Positions 60,315 through 64,000 of a stretch of DNA of 64,000 bases are shown here, in pieces. The notes below the pieces were generated by a model. It saw only the letters and a program-made list of their open reading frames with translations, was not told the DNA's origin and searched no databases. Source of the DNA: Galaxea fascicularis (taxonomy: Eukaryota > Cnidaria > Anthozoa > Scleractinia > Euphylliidae); the NCBI GenBank assembly GCA_948470475.1, contig OX419347.1, positions 1,147,501-1,211,500 on the forward strand. Reading direction: 5' to 3'. Each line of letters opens with the position of its first letter. Positions within the stretch are counted from its first letter, which is position 1. The translations under genes and the position numbers were made by a program.

Positions 60315-63300
60315 ATGGAACTTTGCCGTTTAATTTTCTTAGCTTTAGTCTCTTGCGTGCTAGCAGAAGACCCGAAAATCTACTTTGTGGAGAAATTCGA
60401 AGGTGAGTAATCGTTGAAATCTTGCAAAGGTTCAAGCAATTTCTGAGGATAAAATGGATCTCGTTTTCTTCAGACGAGAGTTACACGGACAGATGGACTG
60501 AATCCACCTACAAAGGAAGTGACGCTGGAAAATTCAAGTGGACGGCTGGAAAATTTTACAACGATGTCGATTTAGACAAAGGTAAGCTAACTAGTTGTTT
60601 CTTCATTTACTTACTACACCAGTTTCGGTCGAAGTTTACACTGGCTCAGCTGAAATGGATGGACGTCCAATAACACAACTACTGCTGTTTGATTAAATTC
60701 GTTTAAATTGACTGAATCAGTAATCTTCCCGCCATGCAAACAGCAAAACACTATTATTTTGTATTATAATCAAACAGGTATTCAGACTAGTCAAGATGCT
60801 AAGTTTTACGGACTTTCGGCCAAGTTCGACGAGCCGTTCTCAAATGAAGGCAAAACACTGGTTGTTCAGTTCCAAGTTAAACACGAGCAGAGCATTGATT
60901 GTGGAGGTGGTTACGTTAAGGTACTTCTTAACACGATTTTATTTTCCAAACACGTTACTTTCATTGTTTTCGGAGACTCCGATTTTATTGTGTCTTCACA
61001 TCAATTAAAGAATCCCAAGGGTCATTGAATCAATGAAATCCGAAGGGTTGATTTTTCCTGAGGGTCCAAATTGTATCGGCTTCCTCTGAAGAGAAAATCC
61101 GACCCCCACTTTGCAAGGGGATGCGGATAAAAAGTGGAATGACCCTAATGAATTATAAGCAAATACTTGCAACACTTTGAATTTGTATGCGTGCAAGTTC
61201 GTGAACAAACCATTTTACAATCATTTAGCTTATGTTCTGATTATTTTGTAGATCTTTGACAGTAAACTTGATCAGAAGCAAATGCATGGAGATACTCCTT
61301 ACCACATCATGTTTGGTAAGCGAAAATGAATATTAATTTGCAAAAAAATTTTCCAAAGAGTTTAACTTATTGCCTTAAAAGTATATTGACTTGTTACCGG
61401 ATACAAGCTAATGGTTCCTTTGTCCTTTACATTAGGGCCTGATATCTGTGGACCTGGTACCAAGAAAGTTCATGTGATCTTCAACTATAAAGGAAAGAAC
61501 TTGCTTACCAAGAAAGATATCAGATGCAAGGTATGTATGTTAATTCAAGAATTAATGAAAACATGGAGAAGATGAATTAAGACTTTTCCATTTCCACTGA
61601 AATTTTAAAAATCTAATTTTATACAATTCAAAACAGCTGTTTGGAATTGCATGCCACAAAAAAACACAGTAGATAGATTTTAACACCTGTTACAGGGAGA
61701 ACTTAAGAAAGGAAACATGAAATCAGTTATCAGACACATTTTCAGAATATTGTACTAATGAAATGTGTTGCATTAATTAGGATGATGAATTTACACATCT
61801 TTACACCCTCATTGTAAAACCTGACAACACCTATGAAGTGCGCATTGATGGATCGAAGGTTGAAAGTGGTGAGCTTGAAGCAGATTGGGACTTCTTGCCA
61901 CCAAAGAAGATCAAGGACCCCGAAGCCAAGAAACCTGAAGATTGGGATGATAAAAAGAAAATTGATGATCCTGAAGATAAGAAACCTGAGGTATTATTTG
62001 TCTCTTTATTGTTAAAGGCAGTGAATATAATTTGGCAGACTGGCTTTTGAACAGTTGTTCGACACAGTTTTTGAAGTTTTTTTTGGATAGAGCTACCCAG
62101 GAAAGTAAGGTTCATCCGGACAGTCCTCTGTTGTACCCTTCTATATACAATGAAAGACACTAGAATAACTTAATGTTTTGTTGTGATTTTTCTTAAGGAC
62201 TGGGACAAACCCCAACACATCCCAGACCCTGATGCCAAAAAGCCTGACGATTGGGATGATGAGATTGATGGCGAGTGGGAACCACCAATGATTGATAACC
62301 CTGATTACAAGGTTGGTGCTATAAGATTGCATATTGACTCTAATTCATTTAAAATAAGGGTGGAGGGGCATGACGATTTGTCTTGTGTAGTGTTCACTTC
62401 TCACACTGTACACTAACTCTACTTTTGAATGAAGGGAAAACAGCTGATCATGATAGTTAATGACCATACTTTCAGTTACAGACAAGCAATGTTGGCCGTT
62501 GGTTGCTTAATCATGATTTTTAACCTATTATTTCTTCCTAAAGGGTGAATGGAAACCCAAGCAAATTGACAACCCTAACTACAAAGGTGAATGGATTCAC
62601 CCAGAAATTGACAACCCCGAGTATCAACCTGACGATATGCTGTACAAATATGATGATATTAGTGCCATTGGTTTTGATTTATGGCAGGTGAGACTTGCTC
62701 TGTGTGAGCTGTATACCATGTAGCATAAAAGTCAAGCTTAGTAAATGCAGCCATTGGTTAACCTATAACTGGTTTGCCAGAAAAGATTCAATGATGTTTG
62801 CCTCTTAAATTTCATAGTTCATAATTCAAGGCTGTGCTCTAACTAAAGAAGTTGGGTGCCCAAAATCACAAATCCCTTGAAATCCAGATCACCCAGCATA
62901 TCATTTTGATGCAAAAACTATTCCCGACCAAAGGGAAAAGTAAGCTGCCTGGGGGTGACCAGGTGCTGCAAGAGTACAGCCCTGTAGCTCATATTGAATA
63001 AAGGGGGTAGTTTCTAAAGAAACTGTGGTGCTGCGTCAGTGCTCATAGCTTCATAGTTTTTTCATAGCTGTCATAGTGTTGCAGATGCAAATGCCTCTAA
63101 ATTAATGTGGGATAGATGAGACAAGGGGCTGCTTTTTTTGTCCCATTCTTACCCTGCCTTATGCCAAACATATTTATCTTTTTTTTGTCACAGGTAAAAT
63201 CAGGAACTATTTTTGATAATGTGCTGATTACAGATTCAGTTGAGTATGCTGAAACATTTGCTAAGGAAACATTCGAGAAAACTAAGGAAGGAGAAAAGAA

Positions 63301-63854
63301 AATGAAGGATGAGCAAGATGAGAAGGAACGCAAAGAACGAGAGGAGGAAGAGAAGAAAACAAAGGAGGAAGAAGACAAAAAGAAAGCTGAAGAGGAAGAT
63401 GAGGAAGAAGAGGAGGAAGAGGTACGTATCACTGAACATGTGGGATAGTAGGTTTTCTACCGTAAACCCAAAATTGATGTCCATGAATATCAGACAATCT
63501 TCTGATACTCCTGGGTGAAAAAACCAGGGAAGTGGATTAGCAGTATCCATACAAAGTTGTAGTTAGCATCACTAAACGCTCCTGTAGTTCCTTGTCAATG
63601 TTCACTAATATGTCTATTCAGAGGGCAAGTCATATACACTATTGCCACTTTTAACTGTTTTGACACATTTTTTGCATTCCTAAAGGTATGTTTTTTTTTT
63701 GTCATTACTAAAGGAGGAAGAATCTAAAGAAGGTGAAGAGAAATCAGAGGAAGGGGGAACTGAAGAGCCTAAAGAAGAAGCTGAGAAACAAACTGAAGAA
63801 TCTGCAACTGAAGAGGAGGAGGAAGAAGAAACTGCACCCAAAGATGAACTTTAA
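60315..63854 (+). CDS. CALR: Calreticulin
   Basis: Ten exons join to 444 aa: 60315-60402, 60474-60581, 60778-60920, 61252-61315, 61436-61530, 61781-61990, 62198-62311, 62544-62687, 63194-63421, 63714-63854. A signal peptide (1-17, [17 protein letters not shown]) leads to the lectin-like N-domain with [14 protein letters not shown] and [20 protein letters not shown]. The P-domain has three acidic repeats ([42 protein letters not shown]) and three GEWxPxxIDNPxY repeats. Then [13 protein letters not shown], a Lys/Glu-rich calcium-storing tail, and the ER retention signal KDEL. It is a lumenal chaperone that folds monoglucosylated glycoproteins and buffers calcium. The acidic tail is a little longer than in human calreticulin (417 aa). 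The exon ending at 62311 uses the unusual donor GTTGGT. Confidence 0.97.
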
Positions 63855-63880
63855 TTGAATTGATGCAGCTAGGCATTTTT

Positions 63881-63886
63881 AATAAA
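63881..63886 (+). terminator. Poly(A) signal AATAAA for calreticulin
   Basis: Canonical hexamer 27 bp after the calreticulin stop codon. The remaining bases to the window end show nothing else. Confidence 0.6.
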
Positions 63887-64000
63887 AACAAAGAACGTTA
63901 TATCTGCGCTTCACATAATAGATCCTGTGACCTGGTTTTAGGTGGTGTAACAATATTTTGTTCAAGTATCAGGACTGTAAAGTTCCAGACCTTTCCCCAT

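Noticed and set aside
63097..63550. Serine-rich and Phe/Leu-rich minus-strand ORFs
   Set aside because: Antisense shadows of the Lys/Glu-rich calreticulin tail.

Overview
The window is nuclear DNA from an animal. Genes are intron-rich, with GT-AG introns of about 90 bp to 2.9 kb and short phase-consistent exons, in an AT-rich background full of tRNA-derived SINEs and short foldback DNA elements. The protein set (polo-like kinase, p85-type PI3K regulatory subunit, SOCS-box ankyrin protein, KDEL calreticulin) is metazoan. The SINE and MITE types resemble those I associate with anthozoan cnidarians, so a stony coral or close relative is my best guess; this is inference.

Layout: (1) 1-477, minus, 5' part of an ankyrin-repeat gene (ANKRD34-like), cut by the window edge. 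(2) 2018-2710 (+) and 5857-6348 (-), two single-exon Tctex1-domain (dynein light chain type) genes, tail to tail. (3) 7238-16318 (+), RAD23 in 12 exons (UBL, UBA, XPC-binding, UBA). (4) 16.3-19.5 kb, gene-poor and repeat-rich, with two abutting foldback elements and a SINE. (5) 19553-26523 (-), a PLK1-like polo kinase in 10 exons. (6) 26.5-30.0 kb, no convincing gene. (7) 29991-34574 (+), an ankyrin/SOCS-box protein in 6 exons. (8) 35188-36629 (-), COA7 in 3 exons. (9) 36896-57725 (+), a PI3-kinase regulatory subunit gene of about 26 exons, sharing a 266 bp head-to-head promoter region with COA7. (10) 60315-63854 (+), calreticulin in 10 exons with ER-stress-type elements upstream.

All multi-exon models were assembled by hand from splice signals and reading phase. 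Each spliced CDS is an exact multiple of three and ends at a stop: RAD23 359 aa, PLK 663 aa, ASB 402 aa, COA7 221 aa, PIK3R 992 or 990 aa, calreticulin 444 aa.

The most notable locus is the PI3K regulatory subunit. Besides the vertebrate p85 parts (SH3, RhoGAP/BH, SH2, inter-SH2 coiled coil, SH2) it encodes two C1 zinc fingers with a SAM domain between them. Between the coiled coil and the last SH2 are two in-frame microexons whose joint inclusion would create a TAA codon exactly at their junction, which suggests mutually exclusive splicing.

The genes are unrelated housekeeping or signalling genes and do not form a pathway cluster. There is no operon, CRISPR array or prophage; the accessory content is transposable elements in introns and intergenic DNA.
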